Counted from the stretch's first letter, positions 26,301 to 38,552 are shown. The stretch: DNA of 64,000 nt from Hippophae tibetana (GCA_037013495.1 CM072805.1:25674669-25738668); one strand, 5' to 3'. Made by a program: numbers and translations. Notes: generated by a model from the letters alone, not told the origin.

Positions 26301-27799
26301 TTGCATGTGATTGGCTCTTCCTGAACTGAGGTCATCCACATAATATAGTCCTCCTCTCCTAGTACCACGCCCAATGATCTCCTTGGTGAGAATATCCTGT
26401 AGAAGGCAAAAAGTAGAATACATCAATACTACACAGTTAAGATCTAAAATGACCTGACTTACAGACATTAGTCGGTTTGAAAGAAAGGGTACAAGTAAAG
26501 TATTAGATAATGATAATGAAGGAGATAAGGTCACTCCAGCTCCTGTAACTGGATAAGTGACTCCATTGGCATTGGCAACACGGCTCCGTCTTGGCTGGGT
26601 TGTATTGGAGAGATCTTTTGGGTCAAATGTCATGTGATATGTAGCTCTAGAGTCCAGAATCCAATCCTCATTATCATTACGAGTAGAGATGTGAAATGCT
26701 TTACTTGAAATACCTGGATCTTGGGAAGATTCGGCCTGATGAGTAAGGGATAGTGAGGCATTATTGGTAGCCACAGCGGCTCGCCCAGTGGTGTCCCGTT
26801 TCTTCCGTGCTTGAAGATCATTCCACCATTCTGGATACCCGTGGAGTTTGAAGCAGTTTTCACGGGTGTGTTTAGAGTTTCCGCAATGGCCACATTTCAT
26901 GTCAAGAGATGGTGGATTTCCCGTGGATTTCTTGCTACCCAAAGAGGTTCCTGTTTTTGGTGGCATCAGATTATGGTGTCCTTTGACCCCTTTAAAAGTC
27001 ATAACTGCTTCGAGTGTCGTATCTATACCCGTGATCATCACGGTCTGCCGGACTTCTTCCCTACGAATGAATTCATAGGCTTGTTCCACCGTAGGGAATG
27101 GTTTGATTTGAAGCACATCACTTCGAGTTTTGTCGAGTCTGTCATCAAGTCCATCAAGGAAGGTATACACTTGATCTTCTTGTACGATGGAGTTGTATTT
27201 TTGTATGTCATTCGCACACTCCATTAGATTAGGACGACGGAAATCAATTTCTAACCACAACCCTTGAAGGTCATTGTAGTATTTTTCAATGAATCCACCC
27301 GCCTGCTTCATACGAGTAACTCGACGGCGAAGATCATACACTTAAGATGTGTATGTCCCATCATAGTAGGTGGTAGCAGCAGAATCCCAAACTTGTTTCG
27401 CAGTTAGGAATCAGATAAAATTTGCAATCAAGGAGGCGTCCATCGAATGATCAACCATCTTTTAACAATGACATTTTCAGTGAGTCATCTCCTGAATGAG
27501 GGGTCGGTTTCAGCAGGTTGAGGAAATTCTCCATTAATATATCCCAGTTTGTCTTTGCCAGAGATATACATCTCCACCACCTGGGACCACAAGACATAGT
27601 TGGATCCTCCCAACTTGATACTAATGGGGACAGTCGACGCTTTAGTTAGCGGAGGCTGTGAGACGGTCTGAACTCTAGTTAGAACTTCCATCATTTTCGT
27701 CGTCAAATCTTCCAATATGAAATTGGTGGTTAAATCTCTAAATTTCGTCATGAAATCTAAATTTTTTTTCCTTCCATTTTTTACACTTCGTTCGTACAC
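23320..27799 (-). pseudogene. copia gag-pol polyprotein, multiply broken
   Basis: Fragments in element order: gag N-terminus at 27799-27485 (KLGGSNYVLWSQVVEMYI); gag plus zinc knuckle at 27341-26190 (CGHCGNSKHTRENC, CX2CX4HX4C). The protease motif in the latter reads DSRA instead of the usual DSGA, a missing active-site glycine. Integrase lies at about 26170-25700 (SDVWG, SDNGGEY, ERKNRH supplying the D, D and E). The linker is at 25569-24916, and RT at 24870-24192 (LDVKNAFLHGDL, YVDDMIITGDD). RT/RNase H lies at 24237-23614 (TDSDWA, LSSAEAEF) and the RNase H end at 23613-23320. Breaks include stops between these pieces, a frameshift near 25.4-25.6 kb and a 107-bp duplication in RT. The element cannot make its own proteins. 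Confidence 0.92.
24117..24330 (-). repeat. 107-bp tandem duplication within RT
   Basis: GGGAAAGACATATGCCTTG occurs at 24120 and again at 24227, and the following sequence through TTTGACAGTTGTTCTTGA is repeated. The period of 107 bp is not a multiple of three, so the reading frame breaks there. Short TTTGGGA microhomology at the junction suggests replication slippage or microhomology repair after insertion. Confidence 0.9.
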
Positions 27800-28458
27800 T
27801 ATATATAGAAAAATTCGTAACCCTAAATTTTTTTTTACAAATGAGCGCAGCTTCTTCTGCGTTCCTCAACCAACTTCTTCTGCGTTCCTCAACGCAGCTT
27901 CTTCTGCGTGGTTTCACATCAACTCCTTCTTCACGCAGCCTATGTGCAGTTCCTTCTCGTTCCAAGCTTGTCTGAGCTTAGAAGAACAGTATGGTTACCC
28001 ACAACTGCAGATAGACCTACGGCTCCAACCAGCCACACGCACGGAGACAAAACACAAAATATATGTTGCTGCGTTTCAAGTTTCACGGAGGCAGGAAACC
28101 GGTGCGGTTGCCCACGACTACGTAGAGAGACTGCGAACAATCTGTGACTCCAACCGCAGATACACAGAACGCGACCTCAACGCCGTTTATCGTTGTGTTC
28201 TGTTTCTTTTCCAGAAAAGAAACTGATGGTGGAACCGGTGAGTAAGTCAGAACAACCACCTAAATCGAACCAGTGTCGAGAGATTAGAAATGGCCAACCC
28301 AAAAATCAAAATGAACACCCCAGAAATCAGATTCAGAGATCACCAACCACAATCAGCAATCAACAAAAAAACATAAATCAGCAGCTACACCAGAATCAGA
28401 ATCAGAAATCAACAAAAAACAGAAATAAGTAGGTAATTCCATTAATCAGCAATAACTT

Positions 28459-28470
28459 GCTCTGATACCA
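28459..28470 (-). other. primer-binding site of copia element 1 (initiator tRNA-Met)
   Basis: GCTCTGATACCA on the plus strand is TGGTATCAGAGC in element orientation, directly inside the 5' LTR. It is complementary to the 3' end of plant initiator tRNA-Met. Confidence 0.92.
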
Positions 28471-28708
28471 TGACAAATATTGTGTTTCTTTGATAATTAT
28501 CATGTATATTTCATTATTATTTCTGTTCTAGTTTCTATACAAGAGTTTAACTATATGTATACAATGAAAACGAAAATTAAACAATAACCATAATTCCTGC
28601 ACATCCATGTTTTATGGCTCCACTAATATTATTATTTGCTCCATGTTTTGCTCCACTGAGCATTGGTGTATGCCATTGTTGCAGCATGCACTACAACACA
28701 CACCAACA
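28471..28708 (-). repeat. 5' LTR of copia element 1
   Basis: 238 bp, nearly identical to 23080-23312, ending CACACACCAACA just before the CATAA duplication. As the 5' LTR it would hold the element promoter and drive transcription toward lower coordinates, away from the minus-strand PPR gene that ends 127 bp to the right. Confidence 0.93.
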
Positions 28709-28834
28709 CATAATGATGTTGATTGTTTAAAAAGTATTTATGGGCTTCAATCTGTGTCTCGATCCATTATTTTGCGCAAAGAATATATCGATATGGACTC
28801 TGGAGACTAACTATTTTATTTCCTTGCAATTTGT

Positions 28835-31174
28835 TCAAAATCCAGACTCTAAAACTTTCCCAAAAAGTAGTAAAATTTCTCTCATTTGTGGATTGGGAGT
28901 ATCTCCAGCTCCAAATCTGCAAGTTTGTTTATCAATCTCAATTGAGCTGTAACCAGGGACCTTGTTCACACCTACACCTTTCATCTTTATTCTCACCTTT
29001 CTAAATTCATCCCAATTCTCCTCTTCTGCATATATATTGGATATTAAAGTGTAGTATCCTGCATCATCTGTACAGATATCTGCAATGTCTCTTTGAATGC
29101 TTTCAAACATGTCCGTCCTCTGGTGGATTCTACAGCCATTAATCAGAGCACCCCAGATACTAGCGTCTACAGGAGGTGGCATTGATTTGATAATTTGATA
29201 TGCACCATTGAGATCACCAGCTCGACTCAGAAGGTCAATTATACAAGCAAAATGTTCATTGCTTGGCTCAATGCCAAGATCTCTCATTGAACTGAAGTAT
29301 GATTTCCCTTCTTCTACTGATCCTGAATGACTGCAAGCTGATAGAATATTCATGAAAGTAACATCATTTGGTTTGATTCCGAATTCTAACATTTGATTGA
29401 AGAGTGATTTGGCAGCACCTATATCTCCATGCATGCCATAAACAGCAATCATGACACTCCATGAGACAATGCTCCTTTCTAACATATTATCAAAAATTCT
29501 TCGGGCTGCTTGAAGGTCACCGCATTTGGCATACATGTCCGTAAGAGCTGTATCAAGATAGATATCTTTGTCCACACCATAGATAATGAGCTTGTGGTGA
29601 GCCCATTTTCCCTTTTCTAGATAACCTAATTGGGAACAAGCTTGGATAATACTCAAGAACGTCACTTCATCCATCTTGAGACCATTGAGGTACATTTGAT
29701 CAAAGAGCCTGATTGCCTCAACTGAATAACCATTCTGTAAAAGACCAAACATCATAGAATTCCATGCAACAACACTTCTATGTTCAAGCTTATCAAATAT
29801 CATGCATGCTGAATCTGTAGAACCACATTTGCAGTACATGTCAATTAAAGAATTGGTGACGAAATCATCGAAATAACCTCTTTTGAAAATATGACAATTT
29901 ATCTGGTCTCCAAGCTTTAACAGTCCCCAACTTCCGCAAGCAGATAGCGAACTTGCGAGGCAAAATGAGTCCGGCATCATCCCTTTTGTCTGCATCTTAC
30001 TGAATAATACTAATGCCTCTCTCAGTAACCCCTTCTGTGCATAAAAGGCAATGAGCATATTCCATAGCACAATGTTTCCCTCTCCATTTGTATGAAGAAT
30101 CTTTTCATACTCATTCAGTTTTCCACATCCAGAATAGAAATCTAATAATGTTTGTCCCAGAAACTCAAGATTAGGGTCCAGAGCTTTTCTAATAGCAAAG
30201 CAATAAACTGATTTCCCTTCTTTGAGCAAGCCTAAACTAGCACACGAATACAGAACGCCCATCACAGTAACCAAATTTGGTTCCACTTTGCACAGCTGCA
30301 TCTCCTTAAAAATGTCTAATGCTTCTCTGAAGTAACGCTTTTGATTGTAACAGGAAATCAATGCAGTCCAAGAAGCAGCAGGTGGATGAGCAACATCTCG
30401 AAATATCTTTTCAGCACTAAGCAAGTCAGCACATTTACCGTACATCACAATTAAAGAACTAAGTAACGAAGTTTCAAATTCCATTCTTTTTCTCATAACA
30501 AAACCATGGACAGATTTTGCTGAACTTAAGAACCCCAAATCACCACAAGCTTCAGCAACACTTAGCATTGTGATTAAATCTGGCTCAAAACCATGAGAGA
30601 CCATACAACGAAACATCTCCAACCCTTGATTTGCCTCACCATGCTCTACAAAACATTCAATAAGGGAACTCCAGGAAACAACATCTTTCATAGGCAATGC
30701 ATCAAACACCTTCTGAGCATTAATTAAGCAGCCCATTTCCCCGTAGATACCAAGCAGTGACGTTCCCACAATAGCATCCTTATCAAACCCGCATTTGATT
30801 ATCCTCCCATGGATCTTCTCACTACAACGCTGATCACCAAAACCAGAAAAAGCTCTAAGAACGGACGGAAAAATAAACCTGTTGATGTGAATCCCACAAT
30901 TTAGCATTTCATGGTACAATGTAATGGCTTCTTCAAAGAGTCGGTTCCACACGTAGCACTTAAGTAATACACCCCACATGAAAAAATCTGAGGTTTGGAA
31001 AGTTTCAAAGACTTGTCTTGAAGATTGAATGGAACCCATTTGGGAATAAGATTCAATGAGCTTAGTTGAGGCAAGTGGGTCTTTGTGGAGGCCATAGACG
31101 ATGAGATGAGCATGGAGTTGAACAAGTCTTCTTAAAGTGGTGCAGGACCTGAATAAGGGCATGTAGAGGATCAT
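28835..31174 (-). CDS. PLS/E-type pentatricopeptide repeat protein (At1g69350-like)
   Basis: A single-exon gene of 779 aa. It starts MILYMPLFRSCTTLRRLVQL, a short N-terminus shared with the Arabidopsis protein as I recall it, so this Met is preferred although the targeting peptide is not obvious. About eighteen PPR motifs of P/L/S type follow, for example IMYGKCADLLSAEKIF, NSLIDMYCKCGSTDSA and DMYAKCGDLQAARRIF. The tail has E and E+ motifs (CIIDLLSRAGDLNGAYQII; GYYTLISNIYAEEENWDEF; VPGYSSIEIDKQTCRFGAGD), again without a DYW domain. The expected role is site recognition in organellar RNA editing or processing; the actual target is unknown. The frame is intact, and a copia insertion lies only 121 bp after the stop, probably within or near the 3' UTR. 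Confidence 0.92.
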   Translation of the reverse strand: MILYMPLFRSCTTLRRLVQLHAHLIVYGLHKDPLASTKLIESYSQMGSIQSSRQVFETFQTSDFFMWGVLLKCYVWNRLFEEAITLYHEMLNCGIHINRFIFPSVLRAFSGFGDQRCSEKIHGRIIKCGFDKDAIVGTSLLGIYGEMGCLINAQKVFDALPMKDVVSWSSLIECFVEHGEANQGLEMFRCMVSHGFEPDLITMLSVAEACGDLGFLSSAKSVHGFVMRKRMEFETSLLSSLIVMYGKCADLLSAEKIFRDVAHPPAASWTALISCYNQKRYFREALDIFKEMQLCKVEPNLVTVMGVLYSCASLGLLKEGKSVYCFAIRKALDPNLEFLGQTLLDFYSGCGKLNEYEKILHTNGEGNIVLWNMLIAFYAQKGLLREALVLFSKMQTKGMMPDSFCLASSLSACGSWGLLKLGDQINCHIFKRGYFDDFVTNSLIDMYCKCGSTDSACMIFDKLEHRSVVAWNSMMFGLLQNGYSVEAIRLFDQMYLNGLKMDEVTFLSIIQACSQLGYLEKGKWAHHKLIIYGVDKDIYLDTALTDMYAKCGDLQAARRIFDNMLERSIVSWSVMIAVYGMHGDIGAAKSLFNQMLEFGIKPNDVTFMNILSACSHSGSVEEGKSYFSSMRDLGIEPSNEHFACIIDLLSRAGDLNGAYQIIKSMPPPVDASIWGALINGCRIHQRTDMFESIQRDIADICTDDAGYYTLISNIYAEEENWDEFRKVRIKMKGVGVNKVPGYSSIEIDKQTCRFGAGDTPNPQMREILLLFGKVLESGF

Positions 31175-34100
31175 TGTCTTTGCTTATCAAGATATAATTG
31201 AAAAGGTCAATTTCAAATGAATCTGGCAAACATTAGGCAGTAGCAAAGGACTCAAAAAGTTTTATGTTAATTATGTTCTCTCTGTTTTTTAATATTATGC
31301 TTTACATGAAGTTGAGTATTTTTGTTTCTTTTTTTCCTAGTCGCTATCTAATTTATACCTCGGTCGATGTAAAACTTTCTCCGGAGTCTAAAGTCCAAAG
31401 TCCAAACCAAGAGAAAGTGAGAAGACTGAAGAGCATCGATCCTGCTCGATCAACCTTCAAAAACGATGGAAGTAGCCGTTGAAAAATTTGCTAATTTAAC
31501 AAGGACTATTGAAAATTTAGCTCATTTAAACCAATCATTCGGTTTTTCTCCTCCTCTTCTTCTTCTTCTTCCTTTTTATTTTTATTTTTAATTAGTTACA
31601 GAATTTTTGAAGTCGATTCAAGAATGACCGGTTCGGTTCTTATATTGAAAATCTCATCCACACTATCTAATATTATTTTCTCTCGTTTAAAGGGTATTGG
31701 TATTTTCAAAACATAAAATATTATTATCAAAATAATTAAAATTTATTTTTAAAAATAAAAATATTATTATAATATTAGCAAAATTTATTATGATAATAAA
31801 ACAACCTAATTTTTTATTATAATTTTATTAAATAAACATTCAAAATATTAAAGTATTGGTTTTTGTCTCATAATTATTTTTTTAATTAGTAGATAGACTC
31901 ATTGGATATGATTTGAAGACAGGATAGAAACACATATAAATTACTAGTATTTATTTAACCACATTATTAGTGTTTATATTAAACATCTTTTTATACACCT
32001 AATTTATACTTAATTAACGTAAAATTAAATAATAAATTATTATTTTAATTTATGATCTATTTTGAGTATATAATTATAATACATGGTATTTGTTAATCTA
32101 TTATTTGAAGAAAGAAACAAGTTCTTTTTAATCAATATTTTAAACATTAAGTACAACAACTATTTAGCTATTAAAAGTAAAAATAAAGTTTTATGATGAA
32201 AAAAAAAACACTCGTAAAAGTTAACCTAGGCAACCTAATTCAAATTAATTTAAAGGTTCTGTTCGACTTGGTTATTAATTTTTAAAATAGACTTAACTAA
32301 TTATATTTCAATCTTTGTTTTGAATATCATAATATTTACGAATCTATAAATTATGCATATTAATTGGGCTTGAAGGGCTTGGTATAAACATATCATGTGT
32401 ACTAATATATATATAATTACACTATTTAAATAACTATAATTAAGAATTAAATCTCACATTTTCTAAATGGTAAAGTGAATTACATATCTTGAATCATAAA
32501 ATCCTTACTAGTAAGCTACATCATTATTCATTAGTTATTGGTATGTTCTAAAATCTATTCTTTATCTTCATTTTTATTTTTTAATCTTTACACGTGTAAA
32601 CAATTTTGTCTATTAAATTTCAAATTAATTACACTTTAAATATGAAAATTGATGATGAGGTATTATTTTTAGAAAAAATATCCATAATATTATTTACTTA
32701 TTATAAAAATGACATTTTAATTCTATATTTATTGTTTATAATAATTTAATCTTATTATTATAAAAGAGCGATCGCATAAGAATAAATATAATTTTTTAAT
32801 TATGTTAGATAGAAACTGTTATAATTTAAATAAACTATAATTGAAAAAAAATAAAACAAAAATAAATAAAAACATAAAAGTTATTTATCCTTATGCAGTC
32901 ACTTTTTCATAACAATAGAACTAAAAAATTATAAAAAACAAATATATAACTTAAATATTACTTTTATAATAAATATAAGATCTTTACAATCACCTTTTAA
33001 TTTAATTAGCATTTTTTTATCTAAAAATTAACATGTTGTTAGGAATAAAGGATAAATTACATATTCATTGTAAATAATGAAAGGAAGAAGTATCTTTTAG
33101 AATTGAATGAGCTTACAATGCTTATAGACTATAATTTTTTATTTTTTGGGTTTATCTTATGGACACATTACATTATATCAAAAATTCTCACCCTCTCGAT
33201 GAGATGACATTAGGTAATTTTGTTTTCCTTTCTTTTTCTTCCCAATTACATTCTTTTTATATTTTCTAGTGTCCATAAGGAGTTTGGAATGCTAGATGTA
33301 TCCATATTAGTGTATTGGTATTTCTTATAATACATGTTATTAAAATATTTTATTATAGTATTCAAATTCAAGTATTGATATCCTTTTAATCATTTTTTAA
33401 GAAGAAAGCAACGTAGAATCTAAATTATTATCAAATGATACTTTTAATCGAGTAAAATTATTTTTTCTATTACGAACATGAGAATAGGGATCAAGTTCAA
33501 GTTTCTGATTGTGACCAAATATCTGAGATTGAATCCAAAATTCGTAAAATATTTAGAAATTATCAACTCTAATATTGGTAGAAGATGCAATGTTTTGAGC
33601 AATATAACCAAATATAGAAACAATGATCCTAAGCCTAATAAGATCAAGAACCCTAATAGTATCCAATTTTACCCTTATTTTTAAAGGATTTAAATTTAAT
33701 ACTTTTGTTCGTCAAGAATTCTAGTATTTGCATGTAATTCACAATTGAAGGGTTTTTTTTCAACTTAATAGATTGGTAGTAATGATTTAATGATGATTAT
33801 AATTTTATTAATAAAATAATAACATTTTACAAGAAAATTTAACAAAGAAAAAAAAATCCATAGCCAAAAAATTAATAAAGAGAAGAAAAAGTTAACAACC
33901 AAACTCATTAAAAAATTGCAAAAGGTTAGGGTAAGTGAATGGCTAGTGTTTTAATTGAAAAGGGGTTAGGGGTTTGGGTTCTCATTTGGTTTGAAGAACG
34001 CAAATATTAAAGAGGAATCTTAGAAAAAGCGATCGATTGAGACTTAAGTGACACAAAAAAATGGATAGGGATGGCTTGAATGAGTTTTCTCTACGAGACA

Positions 34101-34470
34101 GAGATGGAAAAGTGGTTACATATGGTAATTCCTTTCTCTATGCTTTAATGAATGTTTTGAATTTTTGTTGTGAAATGGGTGGCCAAAGAGCAATGTTTGG
34201 ATTCTTTCGTTTTTTTTATATGGTGTGTGTTTTGTGAGTTTAAAAATATAAAGTTTTGGATTAGAGTGCTCATAAAAAGGGTGGGGTTTTTCCAAGTTTC
34301 ATGATATTTGTGTGTGTACTCTATTTGCTATGTGACTTTTCTACATTTTTTGTTTGTTAGTGTAATTGAAATTATTTATAATTTTGTCACTTAGTAGGTT
34401 AGCAATAAATAGAGTTTAAACATATAAAATAAGTCTAACAGAACTAGCTTAAAGATGAAGGGATTCCATT
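31175..34470. other. intergenic spacer, no gene seen
   Basis: 31175-31500 is the upstream region of the minus-strand PPR gene and has normal base composition. A CTTCTT run lies at about 31547-31575. Beyond about 31.6 kb the sequence is AT-rich with no coding character; the short open frames at 33.4-33.7 kb look like chance. Confidence 0.6.
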
Positions 34471-34479
34471 TTTTTTATT

Positions 34480-36890
34480 GTTGTACAGATATATTGAGTG
34501 ACTATTCATAATGAAGGTTCATATGAGTGGGAATTTTGTGATATAAAATGAAAGTAGACATTACATAAGGATACTGTTGATTATTGGGATAATTGTAACA
34601 TTGAAAGGATGTCAATGTGGAAAATTAAAATGTTATGTTTGAAATTTGATTTAGACTATAAGAAAGCGAGATTTCTTTTAAAGAACTCCTGATGTGAACA
34701 ATGATATAGGGTTGTATGAGGTTATCAATAAAGCCAGTTACAAAAAAAGTAGATGAAATTTATCCTTGCAATAGTAAAAGATAGTGGAAGGGTATATTAT
34801 TTTTTAAGATGAAACAGATAAAAAGATCTAATGAGGTGGATATTGATTATGGAGGTTTGCATGATACCGATGTTCAAATGGATTATGAGTATGAAAGATT
34901 TGTTAAAGAAAGATTGGATATTGTTTCAACTGATTATAAAAATGATGTTGTGGATTGTGAGTATGAAAGAGTTGTTAAAGAAAGATTGGATATTGTTTCA
35001 ACTGATTATAAAAATGATGTTGAAAGTAACGTTGATGAAGGTAATGAAGAAGTTGCATTGACTATGAAGTAAAATGCAACAAGATTTGGTTTATACATGA
35101 TTTGAAGGTGGACACAATTGAGTTTGGTATGGTATTTTCTAACATGGAATTTATTAGGAAGGCTTGTACTTATTATGAAATTAGGGATGGTAGGAAATTA
35201 TTAAAGAGAAAGAATTTGGTAGGCAAGTTTAAGGTTATTTGTGATTCTTCAAACTGTAAATGGAAAATGGAAGCTACAAGACAACATGACATGATTATAT
35301 TTATAGTCACAATATGTCATAAAGAGGATATGCATACATGTGTAAGGATTTATGACATGAATGTTTTTTGTAAATAGTCAGTAAGTTGAGGATTTTTTAC
35401 AAATATTCAAAGAGAACTTAGAAATGAAGTGGAAAATTGTTCAACAAAAAGTAAGAGAGAAATATCACATTGATATTACATAAAACCAAGTGAAAAAGGC
35501 TAAATTGAAGGCAAAAAAAATGATTTATAGATCATAGGAGGACCAATATGATATATTGTATGATTATGTAAATGAATTGAAGAGAACAAATCCAAACACA
35601 ATAGCAAAAGTATTGAAATTCAAAGGAGATGATGGTTGAAAGGTATTTACACACAATGTTTTACTTAAATTTTATTATTTTTTAGAAATATTACTCTATA
35701 TGACTTATGTTTAAATGCTTTTAATTTTGTTTGCTTAGATTTCAAAGAATTTACATTTGTTTTGATGCAATCAAAGATAGATTTTTAAAAAGATGTAGAA
35801 TATTTATAAGGTTAGATGGAAGTTTTCTCATAAGTCTACACAAAGGCATACTTCTTTCTATTATTGGTACATATGTCAATAATGACATCTATCTAATAGC
35901 ATATGTTATAGTTGAAGGTAAGAGAAAGGATAAATAGCTTTTGTTTACAAAAAAAACCTGAAGAATGACTTAGAAATTCAAGATGGAAGAAAATATACAA
36001 TGATTTTTTATGAGCATCCAAGAATTATTGAATTCCAGAAAATGTCCATTCCTCTAACAGAGCACAGATATTGTTATTGACATATTCTAGAGATTTTACA
36101 AAAGCTAGAAGAAGTCCAAAAATTTCTCTTATTGAACACTTTAGTAGGGTGACAAGGGCTACAACTGAGGTGCAATTTGATAAAGATTGGCATGGATGAT
36201 TTAAGTACTACTAGTGTGGATTCTTATGACTGGTCAGTTAATAAATATAAATATAAATGTTGTAAAGTTTTTTTTTCATGTTTGTGCTACTTTTGTCTTG
36301 TTTTTTGCTCTACATTTCATGGTTATCTTGCATACATTTAATGACTCTTACTTGTTTTTTTTTTGTTTTTTTTATTTTGTAGGGTTCATAGTTTAATAGG
36401 AATGCAAACAAATAACAATTGTGAGTCTTTTAATAGGCAGATTGTAAGTGTTAAGTGTGTGCCAATTTTTACTATGTTAGAAAATATTAGGAAACTAATA
36501 AGATATTAGTGGACATTTAGAAGAGATTCAATTAAAAAGATGAAAACATGAAATTGGGAAAACATATATAATATTTTCCTTGTTAAAAACAATTATGCAA
36601 AAGATTACATTTCAGAGCATAATAGAGATGGATTATTTGAAGTTCATTTTGAGTTAAAATCCAAAGTCATAAGGTTGATAAAATGATCAAAAAAAGAGTT
36701 ATTAGGATTTTAACTAATCATAAAACAGTTATTAGTCCAAATAAGTCTTCAAAAACTATATGATGGAGATACTCTTATAGTGCTAAAACTATTGAGGTAC
36801 ATATTTATTTTGAGCTGAAATTGCTAGGATTCTTTGATTATTTTGAACAATATTATTTATTTTAAATTGTAACTTATTAAACTTGTAAAC
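34480..36890 (+). pseudogene. decayed Mutator-like (MULE/MuDR) transposase
   Basis: Pieces in the usual order: an N-terminal region at about 34490-34740 (broken frames around EWEFCDI and WDNCNIERMSMWKI), an acidic linker at 34809-35072, and a MuDR DNA-binding module at 35102-35377. The module has FSNMEFIRKACTYYEI and CDSSNCKWKMEA, like the FxS...F..A..Y and C...C.W pattern of PF03108. The MULE transposase core at 35740-35937 contains CRIFIRLDGSFLISL and YLIAYVIVEGKRKD. A trace of the EHRYC helix follows near 36060-36130. Many stops and frameshifts separate the parts, and the terminal SWIM zinc finger is not visible. No terminal inverted repeats could be placed. Confidence 0.75.
34881..35024 (+). 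repeat. 72-bp in-frame tandem duplication in the MULE pseudogene
   Basis: GATTATGAGTATGAAAGATT (34881) and GATTGTGAGTATGAAAGAGT (34953) begin two 72-bp copies encoding 24-residue units (EYER-VVKERLDIVSTDYKNDV) that differ at only a few positions. It lies in the acidic linker before the MuDR DNA-binding module. Confidence 0.88.
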
Positions 36891-36929
36891 TAATGTAGGT
36901 TAAACTGCTTGGGAACTTATTATGTAAGC

Positions 36930-37470
36930 TACATTTTACGCAATTTTATCTTATAAATTATTATACAAAAATTGTGATGCATAAAAAAATTATAATTATG
37001 TAATTATTATACATAAACTATGATGCATGAAAAATTTATGTAATTGTGCAGTTTTTTATTTTAAAAACATATTATTATGCAATTTTGTGAAGCATAAACA
37101 TGTTATTATTATGCAGAAAATGTAATGCATAAATAATTTATGTAATTGTACAATTTTATATTTTGAAATCGGGTTAATTATTATGTAATTTTGTGCTGCA
37201 TAAACATATTATAATTATGGAATTATTATGCAGAAACTATACTACATAATAATATAATTATTATACATAAATAATTTATGTAATTATGCATTTTTGTGCA
37301 ATAAAAAATAGTTTAAACAAATGTAGTTTTGTGGTGCATAAACTAATAATTAGGAATCTTTTCTGCAAATGGAATTATTATGCGTTTTTGTGCTATATAA
37401 ACATGTCTCACTTAAATTATAGTAGGAGTTTTGTGTTGTATGCATAAACAAGTTAATAACACAGCTATTA
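36930..37470. repeat. cluster of degenerate TTATGCA/TGCATAA repeats
   Basis: Imperfect units around GTGCTGCATAAACATATTAT, TTATTATGCAGAAA and ATGCATAAATAATTTATG recur about ten times on both strands, with loose spacing of some 40-70 bp. No ORF is present. It lies directly after the MULE transposase remnant, so it may be its subterminal repeat region (inference). Confidence 0.55.
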
Positions 37471-37499
37471 CGTAGTTTTTTTATAAATTATTAAAGTAA

Positions 37500-38552
37500 C
37501 ACTAATTGTATACTCTATTTGATGCCAAAATGTAATTTAAAAAAGTTTGTTATGTGAGACAATTATGAAAACAATTTACAAATGATTGTTATAAGTCGTT
37601 AAAGAAATCACCAATAACTTAATTCATTAAAATCAAAACATGTTATAATAAAAATTGAAGAATAAATGTAATTTACAAGATGTTAGATAATTTCCCAATT
37701 TTTAGTGATACATTTTCAACAAAGCATAAAATACATTGGCAAAAACCTATTCCATTTTTTAGTCTTTTACACTCTTGATTTTGTCTCGTTATCTTCTTGA
37801 CATGTCATGTCCCATTAACTCTTCATTATGTATCCTAACTCTTTTTAACAAACCATTAATAACCACAACATATCTTTCAGGTGTTGCATAATCATACCAT
37901 CTAAAGAAATCATACCCATGTCCCTTTTATCTGTAAGCTCAATTATTATCATGGTTGTTGTTATTATTAACAAAAAAAATTGAAAAACAAAGCATATAAG
38001 AGGTTAAAAATAGAGCACATAAAATTCAAACATTTATGCAAATAAAACAATAAGCTCATCTATGCACATACATAGAAACGTCTAACAAGATTTTTTGAAG
38101 TCCATGACTAAGTCATTTTTGCAGGTTTGTCACAAAAGCAATATGCCACATCCTTCTCACCCCTAAGTTAAAGTTGAATTCTTCCATAACCGATCCAAAC
38201 AAAACATAAAACAACATACAGAAGAGAGGAGGAAAAGATATAAATGAACTGATACCTAGAGAAAAAAATGCTAACTTTTCTATCCTTTGTCGGTTATATA
38301 GTGCACACAGAGAAAGCGAGAATAATCACTTTCATATTACCGCAATGTTAATTTAACAAAAATGTCCTTTATTTAGGTATCACGTGTAAAATTAGTGATA
38401 AAATCTCCAATTCAATTGATTTTACTGTTCAAAATTATAATGTTAGAATATTTTGATTAACAAGGTTATTAAATTGAAACACTTTGAAAATTTATGATAT
38501 TAGAACATTTTGATAAACATGAATATTAAATTGAAATCCTTTGAAAACAAGG
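37500..38552. other. intergenic DNA, no gene seen
   Basis: Moderately AT-rich. Two short similar phrases near 38437-38536 (TTAGAATATTTTGATTAACA and TTAGAACATTTTGATAAACA) form a diverged direct repeat of about 75 bp. No ORF or RNA gene is recognised. Confidence 0.5.

Larger units (their letters stand above)
23080..28708 (-). mobile_element. complete Ty1/copia LTR retrotransposon, decayed
   Basis: A 5629-bp element bounded by LTRs and flanked by an exact 5-bp duplication, CATAA (23075-23079 and 28709-28713). Reading on the minus strand, the order is 5' LTR, tRNA-Met primer-binding site, gag, protease, integrase, RT, RNase H, polypurine tract and 3' LTR; integrase before RT defines copia. The LTRs differ at about nine positions in 233 plus one 5-bp indel (about 4%), so insertion is fairly recent on a million-year scale. 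The coding part is broken by several stops and frameshifts. It sits between two convergent PPR genes, 121 bp beyond the stop of the downstream one. Confidence 0.95.

Noticed and set aside
27738-28432. ORFs between the gag start and the 5' LTR of copia element 1
   Set aside because: They lie on both strands in the leader, show no domain, and are explained as element leader sequence.
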